DNA from: Anas platyrhynchos
Lineage: Eukaryota > Chordata > Aves > Anseriformes > Anatidae
Length of the DNA: 64,000 nt
Direction of reading: 5' to 3'
Assembly: GCF_047663525.1 (NCBI RefSeq)
Contig: NC_092603.1
Location: 1,880,001 to 1,944,000, forward strand
Part shown: positions 1-10,787 of the stretch, one piece after another
Layout: every line of letters starts with the position of its first letter
Position numbering within the stretch: position 1 is the stretch's first letter
The notes under the pieces: model-generated
What the model was told of the DNA's origin: nothing
The model's database searches: none
What the model saw: the letters and a program-made list of their open reading frames with translations, nothing else
Program-made: the position numbers and the translations under genes

Positions 1-1119
1 CCTCAAGAAACTGGCTGCTCTTGGCTTGGACTGGCGCACGCTTCCTTGGGTTAGAAACTGGCTGGATAGCCGGGCCCAAAGAGTTGTGGTAAATGGAGCC
101 AAGTCCAGTTGGAGGCCAGTCACTAGTGGCGTCCCCCAGGGCTCGGTGCTGGGGCCGGTCCTCTTCAACATCTTCATCAATGATCTGGATGACGGCATTG
201 AGTGCACCCTCAGTAAGTTTGCAGATGACACCAAGCTAGGTGCGTGTGTCGATCTGCTCGAGGGTAGGAAGGCTCTGCAGGAGGATCTGGATAGGCTGCA
301 CCGATGGGCTGAGGTCAACTGTATGAAGTTCAACAAGGCCAAGTGCCGGGTCCTGCACCTGGGGCACAATAACCCCAAGCAGAACTACAGGCTGGGTGAG
401 GAATGGTTGGAGAGCTGCCAGGCAGAGAAGGACCTGGGAGTGATGGTGGACAGTCGGCTGAATATGAGCCAGCAGTGTGCTCAGGTGGCCAAGAAGGCCA
501 ATGGCATCCTGGCTTGTATCAGAAACACTGTGACCAGCAGGGCTAGGGAGGTGATCGTCCCCCTGTACTCGGCTCTGGTGAGGCCGCACCTCGAGTACTG
601 TGTTCAGTTTTGGGCCCCTCGCTACAAGAAGGACATCGAGGTGCTTGAGCGGGTCCAGAGAAGGGCGACGAAGCTGGTGAGGGGCCTGGAGAGCAAGTCC
701 TATGAGGAGCGGCTGAAGGAGCTGGGCTTGTTCAGCCTAGAGAAGAGGAGGCTCAGGGGTGACCTTATTGCTCTGTATAAGTACATTAAAGGAAGCTGTA
801 GCGAGGTGGGGGTTGGCCTGTTCTCCCATGTGCCTGGTGACAGGACGAGGGGGAATGGGCTAAAGTTACGCCAGGGGAGTTTTAGGTTAGATGTTAGGAA
901 GAATTTCTTTACTGAAAGGGTTGTTAGGTACTGGAACGGGCTGCCCAGGGAGGTGGTGGAGTCACCATCCCTGGAAGTCTTCAAAAGACGTTTAGATGTA
1001 GAGCTTAGGGATATGGTTTAGTGGGGACTGTTAGCATTAGGTCAGAGGTTGGACTCGATGATCTTGAGGTCTCTTCCAACCTAGAAATTCTGTGTCTGTG
1101 TCTGTGTCTGTGTCTGTAT
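1..1119 (+). mobile_element. CR1 LINE, reverse transcriptase 3' part, cut by window start
   Basis: Open frame 26-1021 encodes the C-terminal half of a CR1 reverse transcriptase: [20 protein letters not shown], then the catalytic FADDTKL box, and the CR1 C-terminal region with [11 protein letters not shown]. The 3' end carries TTGGACTCGATGATCTTGAG and a short (TGTGTC)n tail ending at 1119, as CR1 elements do. The same element occurs complete on its left side at 14015-15753, offset 14634. This is therefore a segmental-duplication copy, not an independent insertion. Its 5' part lies outside the window. Confidence 0.93.
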
Positions 1120-1445
1120 CTCTGTGAAGTCGATGACCCTGTCTGACCATCCCCATCAAGTAACAGACCAATGCTTTCTCTCATCCTACTTTCACTTTTT
1201 AGAGAGTTTAAATTAAAAAAAAAAATAAAAAAATAAAAAGCATTTTATTTCCCCTCGCAATACTGTCCAGCTTCAACTCAAATTGAGCTTTGGCCATATG
1301 AATTTTCTCCCTACAAAGGCGAACAGTACCTCTGCAGTCCTTCCATAGTGCCTGACTTCCCTTCTAGCAAACAGGAACTTTCCTTATCCACTGAAGCTCT
1401 TGAATAAGGTCCCTGCCCATCTGAGCCAACCTTCTGCCATGCCTG
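1120..1445 (-). mobile_element. Old CR1 fragment (minus), right half
   Basis: Minus-strand translation gives a decayed CR1 ORF2 segment upstream of the RT core, including WQKVGSDGQGP and EGKSGTMEGLQRYC. The better preserved sister at 25369-25602 reads DLLLELRWIRKVPVCWRRGQ and KAQFELNLHGTVRGNKMLFF. It is the right-hand half of the old CR1 that the young CR1 interrupts at 14015-15753. The poly-A/T rich stretch near 1210-1240 lies within it. Confidence 0.75.
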
Positions 1446-1957
1446 CTTTAATGGAGCTGGGATCAGGGCTGGCACTTTGCCTTCAGCACCCTGGGCAAAG
1501 GGTGGCAGCTCTGGGCTCGGCACCCAGCTGAGCCCCATTCCCTGTAGCCTCCGATCCTGCTCAACTCTTCATTGCTATCTCTCCCCATTTTCCCATTGCT
1601 CACAGTTTGATTCCTCTTTGCATGCATGGAGACGAACGAACATAGCCAGTGGCTTTCCCTGGAGGTCTGGAGAGGCCCCCACTGGGGTCAAGCACCTCAT
1701 GCTTGCTAAAGGCAGTGGACTGGGCACCCAGCTGTGATGGAATGGTGCTGCCAGCCCTGAAGAGCTCCCCAGACATTGCCCCAGGGGCAGAGTTGCTCCA
1801 GGAAGGTTATTGCAGCCAGGAACTGGGCAAAGGTTGGGAAAGTTGGGCGTAACCTTGTACTTTCTGCAGCTCTGCTGGGTGCTGTAAAGGACATCTATCT
1901 TGGCTTGGAAAAAAACACCTGGGGGGCCACCTGCCCCCTGGGGGACCTCTCTCTCAG
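1446..1957 (+). other. Conserved 5' flank of BG/BTN-like gene 1
   Basis: About 500 bp directly upstream of the signal-peptide ATG recurs ahead of nearly every unit (10263, 16081, 25621, 45891, 60291) and ends with CTCTCTCTCAG just before the ATG. It probably holds the promoter and 5' UTR. No TATA box or defined motif could be assigned by eye. Short open frames here are not conserved as proteins. Confidence 0.5.
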
Positions 1958-4900
1958 ATGGGGCTCCCCTGGGGCTGTGGCTGCCCCAGCCTCACTGGCC
2001 ATACCAGGGGCCTCCTGACTTCCCTCATCACTCTGCTCCTCCTCCGCCTGGGCTCAGGTAGGATCCTGCAGGGCTGCTGGGGGCTCTACCCCCTTTGCAT
2101 GCAGACTTGCTGCTGTGGGGCAGGGGAGAGGCTTTGGGAAAAAGGGTACCTGAGCCCACAGCTCGCCCATACTGGGTTTCACTTTCCCTTTGGTTCTTTC
2201 ACACAATACGGGGGCTTCCTTGGCTGCCCCTTCTGGCTCTTCTTCTCTTGCCTGAATGCTGCAGAGAGGGCTCCCACTCACCGCACACCTCCTTCTCCTG
2301 CACGTCCTCCCTCTCCCTCTCCTGTTTCCCAGGTGGTTTCCCATAGCACATGGGGGATACAGCACGCACCAACTCACGCCCTTTGTCACTCACTGCCCCG
2401 AAATTTACAATGGCAAAATCTTACCTCCTCTCTGTGCTCGTCCCCATTTCCCAGTGTGAGAAACATCTCAAATAATTATCTTCAGACTGGATCTTCTCTG
2501 AAGCTATTTTATTCCCGATTGCAACGGTCCTGTCAATCAGGAGCACATTTTAGTAAACAAATCCTAACCTTTTTTTCTCTATTACCCGATGCCTGATCAC
2601 CTCCCCTGTTTCCTCATTGGATGAGTACTACAGGTTCACAAGCTATTTGATGCTCCTCTATACCATATATGTAGATTATTATTTTTTTTTAACCTTTTTA
2701 TTTCTCCTTTCTCATATTTTGAGAACTTGTGATCTTTGTTCTCCTGTTCTCACACTGCTCGTCCTCTTTTTCTCAAGCTTCTACCTTATTTTGGAACAGT
2801 GAGGCCTTCTACGGTCCACTTATCTACTTAGCAATTCTGCTTATTCTGACTACACCTTAAAATACAGAAAAATAATTCTCTACTGCAAAAACACAACATT
2901 GTTTCTCACACCAGCCCAGCTCAGAGTGGAGGGACCAGGCTACTCTGTCACTGCCACCGTGGGGCAGGATGTCGTGCTGCCCTGCCACTTGTCCCCTCAA
3001 CGCGATGCTCGCACCTTGGACGTCAGGTGGATTAGGAAGAAGTTCTCTGAGACAGTGCACCACTACCGCAATGGAGAGGACCTCTATGGGGAGCAGATGG
3101 GGGCATATGCCGGGAGGACAGAGTTGCTCAGAGATGGTCTCTCTGCTGGAAGCCTGGACTTGCGAATCACAGGGCTGAGACCCTCTGATGATGGCCTGTA
3201 CGTCTGCACCGTGCGAGATGCTGATGCTTATTCTGAAGCCATTGTGGAGCTGGAGGTGTCAGGTTAGTGGCTGGGGTGATGCTGCCAGGGCAGAGTTTAC
3301 GTGTCCTTTGAATGTTTCAGCTGTTTCACAGCATGGAGCATGCTCATGAATGTGGAGGAAATATCTGGGGAGAGAGCTCCCTGGATACTTTTGTCAGTTT
3401 TCACTGGTGTCCTTGAAGAAAGTAATCATAATATTGTGAGGGCACTGGGCACAGGCTGCTGAGCAGCACCTTCAGCTGTGTCAGCAATGGGACCAAACAG
3501 CACACAGGGAGAGTCGCAGAGTCCTTTGAACAGCCGGGTGTCTGCTTTACTATTGCTTTCTGTTCTGGGTGAGACCTTAGACGTTGTCAGGAAGCTAAGC
3601 ACCTGGGTTTTCTGTGTGATTTGGGGCCTCTGGCATTGTGCAGCTCTGCTCTCTTGGTCTGGCACCTACCAGTATGTTTTGGAGGTGAGGGTGTGTGCTC
3701 AGAGTGCCTGGTCCCTGAGACCCTGGGGCCATTGGTGTGCTAGGCTGTGTTTGGCATGGGAGCACATGGGGTCTTTGCCTTAGAACTGAATCCCTCCCCA
3801 AGTCAAGTACCAGCCACACACTCTTCCCCCAGCCACAGGCGTTGACCCCCACCTCTCCCTGGGGGGCTATGAGGCCGGAGGCATCCGGGTGCTGTGTCGA
3901 TCGGCTGGCTGGTACCCGCTGCCGCAGCTGCTGTGGAGGGATGCTCGCGGGCAGCACCTGTCCTCGGTCTCCCAGACACATTCCCAGGACCAGGAGGGGC
4001 TCTTTGAAATCGAAGGTGCCGTCATCGTGACTGGGAGCATGGAGGGGCCCTTGTCCTGCGTGGTCAGGAACAACCACCTCCAGCAGGAGAGGAAATTTTC
4101 CCTGAACATCGCAGGTACAAATGGCACAGCCAGGGTGAGGTGTTCCTGGTCCCTGCACTTGTCCTGACCCAGGAGAAGTCTGGGTCTTCCTCTTCCACCT
4201 GCGGGCATGGAAACACAGCCCTTTTCCTGGTGCCTTTTCTCAGCTCCCTTCTTCCACAATGCCCAGCCCTGGATGGTGGCTCTGGCTCTGGTCCCTGTGC
4301 TTTTTGTCGTGTCCATTGGCCTGGGTGTTTATCTCTTTCGAAAGCAAGGTAAGCTGGCAGTGCAGGAATGGAGCGGAGGGAGGTGTTCTGCAGGGACACC
4401 CCTGGGTCTGGAGCGGGGCTGAGGGATGTGCATAGGAGTTGGAAGGGAATGTTCCCCTGGGGATGCCAAAGGCCTTAGGATCGTCTTGGGTGGGAGGCCA
4501 GGGAGCATGGCTGCAGCGTGGTGCTGGTGGCAAGGCGCAGCCCCCCGCAGATGTTCCCACCCAGCAACCAAGCTGCTCTGCTCACCACCTCTTCCTCCGC
4601 CTTTCCTTTTCAGCGGCACAGAGCCGAGAGCTGGGTGAGTCCTTGCAGTCCCTGCCTCCAGCCCCTGGGAACTGGTGGTGTCCCTGCGGGAGGGCCTGGT
4701 CTGGGTGGGCTCTGGGGGCTTGTGTGCTGGTGGCTCGGGGGTGCTGGAGGAGCAGCTGGAGCCTGGGGTGGGAGTGGGGAGTGCTGGGGCTGGGGCTGCC
4801 CTGGGCACGGGACACGGCTGGGATGGCTGAAAGGAACGGGGATCAAGGTGGGGACGGGGAGCGAGTTGCGGGGCTGCCCCGCTCTACACTGACGCTTCTC

Positions 4901-6712
4901 GGACAGGGACGTCCTCCACCCATGTGCAATCACTTCCCATTGTCTTTTGGTGGGATGATGCAGAGAGCTGCACAAGTGTCTGTCCTTACTGCTACAAGTC
5001 TTGCAAAATGCTGGGACCTGGTCCTTCTTAGTCTGGTCACTACAAGTCTGGGAGCAAGGTCGTCTGTGCCCATGCATGAGAGCAAAAAAATTGGGGGTCT
5101 AGCTATGGCAGCAGAAATGGGGTGAAAGTCTCTCCACTCTGACCATTCATTCCTTTTGCTTTTCTATAGCAGCGAAAAAGGATGCAGAGCTGGGTAAGTC
5201 TCCTTCCCCAAAGAGAAGGCATTTGGTGTCTTCCCACAAGCATACTCCCCTCTGACCTTACATTGCTTTTGTTTTTCTTTTTCTTTTCCAGGGAAACAAG
5301 CTGCAGAGATAGGTGAGTGTGCATCTCTGAACTGGAAGAATTTGAAGTGTAGACAGTAGATGAGAAGCTTTTTCCCTCTGATCATGCATTCCTTATGCTT
5401 TTCTTTTCCAGAGGAAAAAGATGCAAGACTGGGTGAGTCTCTATTCCTCTCCCCAACTGAAGGAATTGGGCGTCTTTTGTTTGTAGCAGTCATTGTTAAG
5501 AAACTGACTGCTCTCATCGATGCATTGCTTTTCTATTTTGCTTGTAGATGAAAAAGCTGCAGAGCTGGGTAAGTCTCACTCTACAAACAGAAAAAAAAAA
5601 AAAAAAAAAAAAAAAAAAACAACGAAAAAAAAGGCATCATAGTGACAGGTATGGAATCAGAAACTATGCCTTCTTCTCATGTTTTCCTTTTTGCTTTCAT
5701 TTGTAGAGAATCAAGCTGCAGAGCTGGGTAAGTCTCCCGGTGCTGAAGCCCAAGGCAATGTGCAGGGGAGGGTGGGCAGCTGGGACAGAGCAGCCCAGGG
5801 CTGGCCCCTCACCCTGCCCACACCCACTGGGCACCAGCTGTGGGCTGTGACCAGCTCTCCCCTCTCCTTCCAGCATGGAGAAGGTTTCTGCTGCCTCAAA
5901 ATGGAGGTAGGTGTGCACTGGGTTGCCCGCTGAGGTGCTCCTCCTGCCTTTGCTGGGGCATGTTCAGGAGCTAAGAGGTGCCCCATCTCCTGCCCCGTGG
6001 GGCAGCTCCTGGCCCCGAGCTGGGGAAAGCCTGCCCAGGGCTGAGCTCTGCCCCTGATGGCCTGGCTCCTTCTGTCCCTGCAGTGAAGGTGACCCTGGAT
6101 CCAGACACGGCTCATCCCCAGCTTGTCCTGTCTCAGGACAACTGCAGTGTGAGATGTGAAAGTGAATGGCAGCAGGTTCCTGACACACCAGAAAGATTTG
6201 ACTACCGGTGGTGTGTGCTGGGCCATGAGGAGTTCAGAGAGGGGAGGCACTGCTGGTTGGTGGAGGTGGAGGGAGAGCGGCTAAAGAATTCACTGTGGGC
6301 TGTGGGGGTGGCCAGAAAATCTGTGAAGAGGAAGGGGTATTTCAAAAGGAGCCCTGAAGAAGGGATCTGGGCTGTAGAGTACTATGAGGGGCACCTCACA
6401 TCTCTCACATCTCCTCGCACTCCCTTGTCCATGTCCCCTGTCCCCACAAGGATCTGGGTCTGTCTGGACTGTACCCTGGGGCAGGTGTCTTTTATCAATG
6501 CTGACAATGGGGTCCAGATCTTCACTTTCACAGCAGTCTCCTTCAATGGGGAAAGCATCCGCCCCTGGTTCTGGGTGGAGACAGAGGAAATTCAGCTGTG
6601 CCTGAGGGACAGCACCCACCAGACCCCGTCCCCAGCCCTGGGTGACTCCTACTCTTCTCCAGATACTCCTGCATCACCTCTCCTTGGTCCTGCAGGAGCA
6701 CCACAGGAATGA
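1958..6712 (+). CDS. BG/butyrophilin hybrid gene 1 (V-C-TM-6 heptads-B30.2)
   Basis: Predicted type I membrane protein of 540 aa of the BG/butyrophilin immune-regulatory family. Exons: signal 1958-2057; IgV 2915-3262; IgC 3833-4114; TM 4244-4348; heptads 4614-4634, 5173-5193, 5292-5312, 5412-5432, 5548-5568, 5707-5727; linker 5874-5906; B30.2 6084-6712. All junctions are AG/GT, all introns phase 1, and the sum is 541 codons. IgV (res. 35-149) has VVLPCHLS and YVCTV cysteines and the BG-like GRTELLRDGL. IgC (150-243) has VLCRSAGWYP and LSCVVR. The TM segment is followed by FRKQ. Heptads such as KKDAEL and KQAAEI suggest a short cytoplasmic coiled coil. B30.2 (332-540) starts VKVTLDPDTAHP and has IWVCLDCTLGQVSF. 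AATAAA lies at 7121. In kin, B30.2 binds intracellular ligands; the ligand here is unknown. It is nearly identical to gene 3 up to the linker, but its B30.2 is nearest gene 4. Confidence 0.88.
2455..2910 (-). mobile_element. LTR-like insertion (solo LTR candidate) at the V-exon acceptor
   Basis: The 456-bp insert begins TGTGAGAAAC and ends GTTTCTCACA (perfect 10-bp inverted ends, TG...CA) and is flanked by CCAG on both sides. Units 6-8 show the empty site with one CCAG. A 4-bp target duplication and TG/CA ends fit a solo LTR. Read on the minus strand it has CCAAT- and AATAAA-like motifs. Family unassigned. It predates the unit 1-5 duplications. Confidence 0.6.
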
Positions 6713-7120
6713 GGGGCAGTGGGGACAGGGGCTCTCCTGTGTTCCTCCCTGCTGCTGGAGGAGGGCTGGGATGCTACAAGCAGGGGCTAGGCCCCTTGCA
6801 GCCCCTGGGCTCTGTCCTGCACGCGGCTCCTGTGCTGGGGCACAAGCCCTGCTGGCACCCACGGCTCTCACCCTGCCTCTGAGCCCCAGCGGGCAGCACA
6901 GGGGCTGCAGCAGCTCTCCACGCTCCTCTCCCCTCTGCTTTCAGACCCCAGGGCAAGGGATGTGGTCACTGTGTGCTGCTGGCCATTGCAGGCCACCTTT
7001 GCCTCCTAGGTTGGGGTTGATCCTTGCTCTGTGTCTGGTGCTGAGCATGAGCAGCCTGTGGGGGCTCTTTGTTCCTTCCTCTGGAGCACATCAAGGCCCA
7101 GCAGCAGCAGGACTGTGTCA

Positions 7121-7126
7121 AATAAA
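7121..7126 (+). promoter_or_regulatory. Poly(A) signal of gene 1
   Basis: AATAAA in the context GTGTCAAATAAAGTTTT, about 410 bp after the gene 1 stop. The same context follows genes 3, 4, 5, 6 and 7, so the 3' UTR belongs to the duplicated unit. Confidence 0.8.
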
Positions 7127-7279
7127 GTTTTTCACAGGAAGATGGAGTCTGGCAGTGGCATTTCCTGGGTGCTTTGTGTCCTGAGGCCTTGCTGCCTGGG
7201 AAGGCATCTTGCAGCAGACCGTCTCCTCACACGCCTTGCCCTGCAGAGCCTTCGCCCTCCTCGTAGCACTCCCTTGGAG

Positions 7280-7611
7280 GCCAAGTCCGCCGGCCTCCGG
7301 GTGCGGTCCTGCGCCTCTCCACTCACTCCAGTCCTCCAGGAGAGGCTCCTGCAGGCTGATGTGCTGCACCGAGCACGTGTATGTGTCGCCCGCCACCGGG
7401 GCCACCAGCAGGGACACCTGCGTCTGGTAGCTCCAGTCGCCATTGGGGATGGCGGAGATGGGGTTGTAGTCGTCGGGCTCCACGATGTCCCCGTTGCGCA
7501 GCCAGATGACGGTCACCTCGGGGGAGTAGAAGCCCCAGATGTGGCATCTGAGGCGCACGGGCACACGGGCGTTCCCCATCTCCACGGGGATGATGCGGAC
7601 TTGGGGCTGCG
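7280..7611 (-). pseudogene. DMB: MHC class II DMB remnant A (beta-2 exon only)
   Basis: On the minus strand, exon 7611-7327 (285 bp) encodes an MHC class II beta C1-type Ig domain with RLRCHIWGFYSPEV, PNGDWSYQTQVSLL and DTYTCSVQHI, ending LLEDW at a GTGAGT donor. The WGFYP.EV..W..NG and PNGDW.YQT signatures match DMB better than classical class II beta. DM catalyses peptide exchange on class II in endosomes. Here the TM and tail exons have been deleted: at about 7280 DMB intron is joined to the CR1 fragment flanking gene 1. No beta-1 or signal exon is found upstream, so it cannot make a DM chain. Confidence 0.85.
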
Positions 7612-7669
7612 CTGGAGCAGGGATGGGGATGGGGTCAGTGGTGGGCGAGCCCCTTTTCCCTCCCCTGTG

Positions 7670-7945
7670 CAACGTCCCCACACAACGTTCCATGAAACGC
7701 TCCCGTGAAATGCTCCCATTCAAAGCTCTAGGCATTGTGCCATGCGATGTCTCGTGTGACATCCCCATGCAATGCCCTGTGCAACGCCCCTGTGCCACTC
7801 CCTGCTAGAGGCATTGCTCTGTGCAACATCCTCTTGCAAAGGGCAATGCAATGCGCTGTGCAGTGCTCCGTGCAACATCCCCCTGTGACGTCCTCATACA
7901 GTGTGCTCTACAACACCCCCATGCAATGCCCAGTGCAACATCTTG
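7670..7945. repeat. Degenerate GTGCAACATCCCC-type tandem repeat
   Basis: Short irregular units based on GTGCAACATCCCC and ATGCAATGCCCTGT run for about 280 bp on the 5' side of the DMB beta-2 exon. The same repeat occurs at 22885, 32756 and 58897. Unit length varies, so array expansion plus decay is likely. Confidence 0.7.
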
Positions 7946-8385
7946 CCGAGGTGATCAGCTCCAGAGCAAACTCTTTCTGCAGTGGAGCAGGGGATCCCAC
8001 AGGAAGGGCTATTTTTTTCCAGCATCAAGCCCACTTGAGGGAGCCACCAGGACCCAGCAGCCCTTGCGAGGGAGGCTAACAAGGCATAGGCAGAGCCAGC
8101 AAGGCCCCGTGCTTGGTTCTTCAAAAGCTGCCCCTGGTAAGCAGGACGACCAGGAACGAGGTGACCAGGATGGGCAAACAGGGCATAGCACATCGGAAGG
8201 GAGTGGCAGGCAGTTTACACAGGCTGGGCGAGCAGGGAGGGCAGAGCGTTCCTCCCCGCCCATACGAACAACTCCACTAACGGCGGTCTACCACTACCTA
8301 GGCTGCAATGGTCTCCACCAGGCACAGTGATCTCTCTAGCAAGTCTGTACACACCCAGACCGACTGCCCACTCAAAAATGCACCA
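7946..8385. other. Spacer block shared with 23276-23700 and 59093-59535
   Basis: About 430 bp with no convincing coding frame, recognisable again in the spacers after genes 3 and 7. It lies between the degenerate repeat and the CR1 ORF1 fragment. It may be DMB intron or CR1 5' sequence; I cannot tell which. Confidence 0.4.
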
Positions 8386-8984
8386 GTTCAGGTCTCTGGG
8401 TGCAGGGAGCATCTGAGCCTCTTGCTGCCATCTGCAGGAGGCAGAGAGACTCTGTGTGCGTGAGGTGCAAGCAGGTGGATGACCTGGTCTGCCTGGTGGC
8501 AGAACTCAAGGAGGAGGTGGAGAGGTTGAGGGCTATCAGGGAGTGTGAGTGGGAGATAGAGTGGTGGGGCAACTCCCTGCGGGGCCTGAAGGAGAGGTAC
8601 CGGGGTGAGACACCCCAAATGGGGGTGGACCCCCTCCACTGTCGCTGTTGGACAGAGGGAGGGGACCTGGGAGTTGAGGAGGAATGGAGACAGGTCCCTG
8701 CTAGACATCGCAGGCGATGCCACCACATACAAGCCCCTGCTTCCCAGGTGCCCTTCCACAACAGGTTTGAGGCCCTGGAGCTTGAGAGCCCGGGAGCTGA
8801 GGAAGAGGTAGAAAGTGTAGCCAGGAGGATGCCTAGGGTGAGGAAGTCGACTCCACGCCTCAGGACTGCTATCCTCTTTTGATAGTCCAGGCTGGCAGTC
8901 CTGACATTGAAGACAGAAGCCTGAAGGCTGTCAAACGGGACGTTAGGGGACTGGGGCGGTTAGTGGATGGAGCGGGAGTACAGG
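8386..8984 (+). mobile_element. CR1 ORF1 fragment
   Basis: Open frame 8400-8882 encodes a CR1 ORF1-like protein with CKQVDDLVCLVAELKEEVER (coiled coil), WRQVPARHRR and PFHNRFEALELE. It is followed by a piece of the ORF1 esterase region ([20 protein letters not shown] in the sister copies) after an internal deletion compared with 12600-13035. LINE debris, not a host gene. Confidence 0.75.
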
Positions 8985-9290
8985 TGGAGCAGATCTCCAC
9001 ACTGCAGCCCATGGAGGAGCCCCTGGTGCAGGAGGTGGATGGGACCTGGAAGAAGCTGCGGCCCATGGAGAGCCCCCGCAGGTGCAGCCCCAGGCCGGAG
9101 CCACAGCCCATGGAGAGGACCCCACAAAGGAGATGGGACTCTGGGGGGAGCTGTCATGCATGGACGACCCAGACTGGAACAGTTTGCTCCTGAGAGATGT
9201 ACCTCATACTACAGACTCATACTAGGGCAGTTGCTGGAGAGCTGCTGCCTGTGGGAAGCCCATGTAGGATCAGATTGGGAAGGACGGCAT
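8985..9290 (+). mobile_element. Avian ERV internal fragment
   Basis: GC-rich stretch with repeated CAGCCCATGGAG and GGAGCAG words. The same kind of sequence directly follows the LTR at 44277. Old and broken; it sits between two CR1 pieces in every spacer except the shortened one before unit 8. Confidence 0.6.
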
Positions 9291-9780
9291 CCCATGGGAG
9301 CAGTTGTTGACTCGGCTGAGGGTGGAAAGCCCTTGCAGGGAGATCTGGACAGATTGGAGAGTTGGGCAATCACCACCTTCATAAAGTTTAACAAAGGCAA
9401 GTGCCAGGTCCTGCACCTGGGATGGGGCAACCCTGGCTACACGTACAGACTGGGGGATGAGACACTGGAGAGCAGCCCTGCAGAGAGGGATCTGGGGGTT
9501 GTGGTTGACAGCAAGCTGAACATGAGCCAGCAGTGTGCCCTAGCAGCCAGGAGGGCCAACTGTATCCTGGGGTGCATCGAGCACAGCATTGCTAGTCAGT
9601 CAAGGGTAGTGATTGCCCTGCTCTACTATACACTGTGCAGTCTCACCTCAAATACTGTGTGCAGTTCTGGCCACCACAGTACAAGAAGGACCTGAAACTC
9701 TTGGAGAGTGTCCAGAGAAAGGCCACAGAGATGGTGAAGGGCCTAGAGGAGAAGACATATGCCTTCAGCCAGTTCTCTTA
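9291..9780 (+). mobile_element. CR1 reverse transcriptase C-terminal fragment (plus)
   Basis: Encodes [60 protein letters not shown], homologous to the young CR1 at 15000-15300 but clearly older. It stops at CCAGTTCTCTTAGTACTCT, where an oppositely oriented CR1 begins. Confidence 0.8.
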
Positions 9781-9784
9781 GTAC

Positions 9785-10262
9785 TCTAGGATGAATCCCA
9801 TCAGGCCCTATAGTCTTGTATGCATTCATCTGGAGCAACAAATCCCACACAAATTTGGGGTTATTGAGACTTTATCGTTCCTGCAGTCACTGTCCTCCAG
9901 CTCTGGGCATCTTGAGTCCCACAGCCCAGCATCAGTGTTGAAGGCAAAGAAAGCATTAAACATCTCTGTGAATGACCCTGCATGACCATCCCCATCAAGT
10001 AACAGACCAATGCTTTCTCTCATCCTACTTTTGCTGTTAAGATAGTTTAAGAAAAAAAAAAAAAAAAAAGCATTTTATTTCCCCTCGCAATACTGTACAG
10101 CTTCAACTCAAATTGAGCTTTGGCCATACAAATTTTCTCCCTACTAAGGCAAACAGTACCTCTGTAGTCCTTCCATATTGACTGACCTCACCTCTAGCAA
10201 ACCGGAACTTCCCTTATCCACCTAAGCTCTAGAAGAAGGTCCCTGCCCATCTGAGCAAACCT
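9785..10262 (-). mobile_element. Old CR1 fragment (minus), uninterrupted
   Basis: Minus-strand frames give [20 protein letters not shown] and IGLLLDGDG, the region just upstream of the CR1 RT core. The motif GCATTAAACATCTCTGTGAA at about 9950-9970 is the empty site for the young CR1 found at 14015. Confidence 0.75.
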
Positions 10263-10787
10263 TCTGCCACAGCTGCTTTACTGGAGCCGGGAGAGGCACT
10301 GGCATTTTGCCTTCAGCACCCTGGGCAAAGGGTGGCAGCTCTGGGCTCAACACCCAGCTGTGCCCCATTCCCTGCAGCCTCCGATCATGCTCAGCTCTTC
10401 ACTGCCATCTCTCCACATTTTCCCATTGCTCACAGTTTGATTCCTCCTTGCATGCATGGAGATGAACGACCTTACCCAGTGGCTTTCCCTGGAGGTCTGG
10501 GGAGGCCCCTGCTGGGGACAAGCACCTCGTGCTTGCTAAAGGCAGTGGACTGGACACCCAGCTGCAATGGGATGGTGGTGCCAGCCCTGCAGAGCTCCCC
10601 AGACATTCCCCTAGGGGCAGAGCTGCTCCAGGAGGGTTATTGCAGCCAGGAACTGGGCAAAGGTTGGGAAAGTTGGGCGGAGCCTTGTGCTTTCTGCAGC
10701 TCTGCTGGGTGCTGAGAAGGAGATCTATCTTGGATTGGAGAAAAACACCTGGGGGGCTGCTTGCCCCCTAGGGGACCTCTCTCTCAG
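10263..10787 (+). other. Conserved 5' flank of unit 2
   Basis: Homologous to 1446-1957 and ending CTCTCTCAG immediately before the unit 2 signal exon. It would be the promoter side of the truncated gene 2. No defined element is visible. Confidence 0.5.

Larger units (their letters stand above)
1..5915. repeat. Segmental duplication, left copy (partner 14635-20543)
   Basis: Sequence from the window start to about 5915 is almost identical to 14635-20543, with only scattered single differences and a shorter A-tract (offset 14634, then 14628). It covers the young CR1, the gene 1 promoter side, and signal to linker exons. Just after the 33-bp linker exon the two copies diverge suddenly, in the intron before B30.2. 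The left limit is outside the window. Confidence 0.92.

Noticed and set aside
1958-2596. 212-aa frame starting with the signal peptide (also at 16592 and elsewhere)
   Set aside because: It reads through the signal-exon donor into intron 1 and the LTR-like insert; the exon model with GT/AG sites explains the region better.
2455-2910. Interpretation as a MITE (DNA transposon)
   Set aside because: Inverted ends would allow it, but TG...CA ends, the 4-bp duplication and CCAAT/AATAAA-like motifs fit a solo LTR better. Left open rather than excluded.
6084-6712. B30.2 exons as part of TRIM genes
   Set aside because: No RING, B-box or TRIM coiled-coil exon lies upstream; the Ig, TM and heptad exons are in phase and on the same strand.
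7670-7945. Possible CRISPR-like array
   Set aside because: Bird nuclear DNA, irregular units, no spacers of constant length; a decayed tandem repeat.
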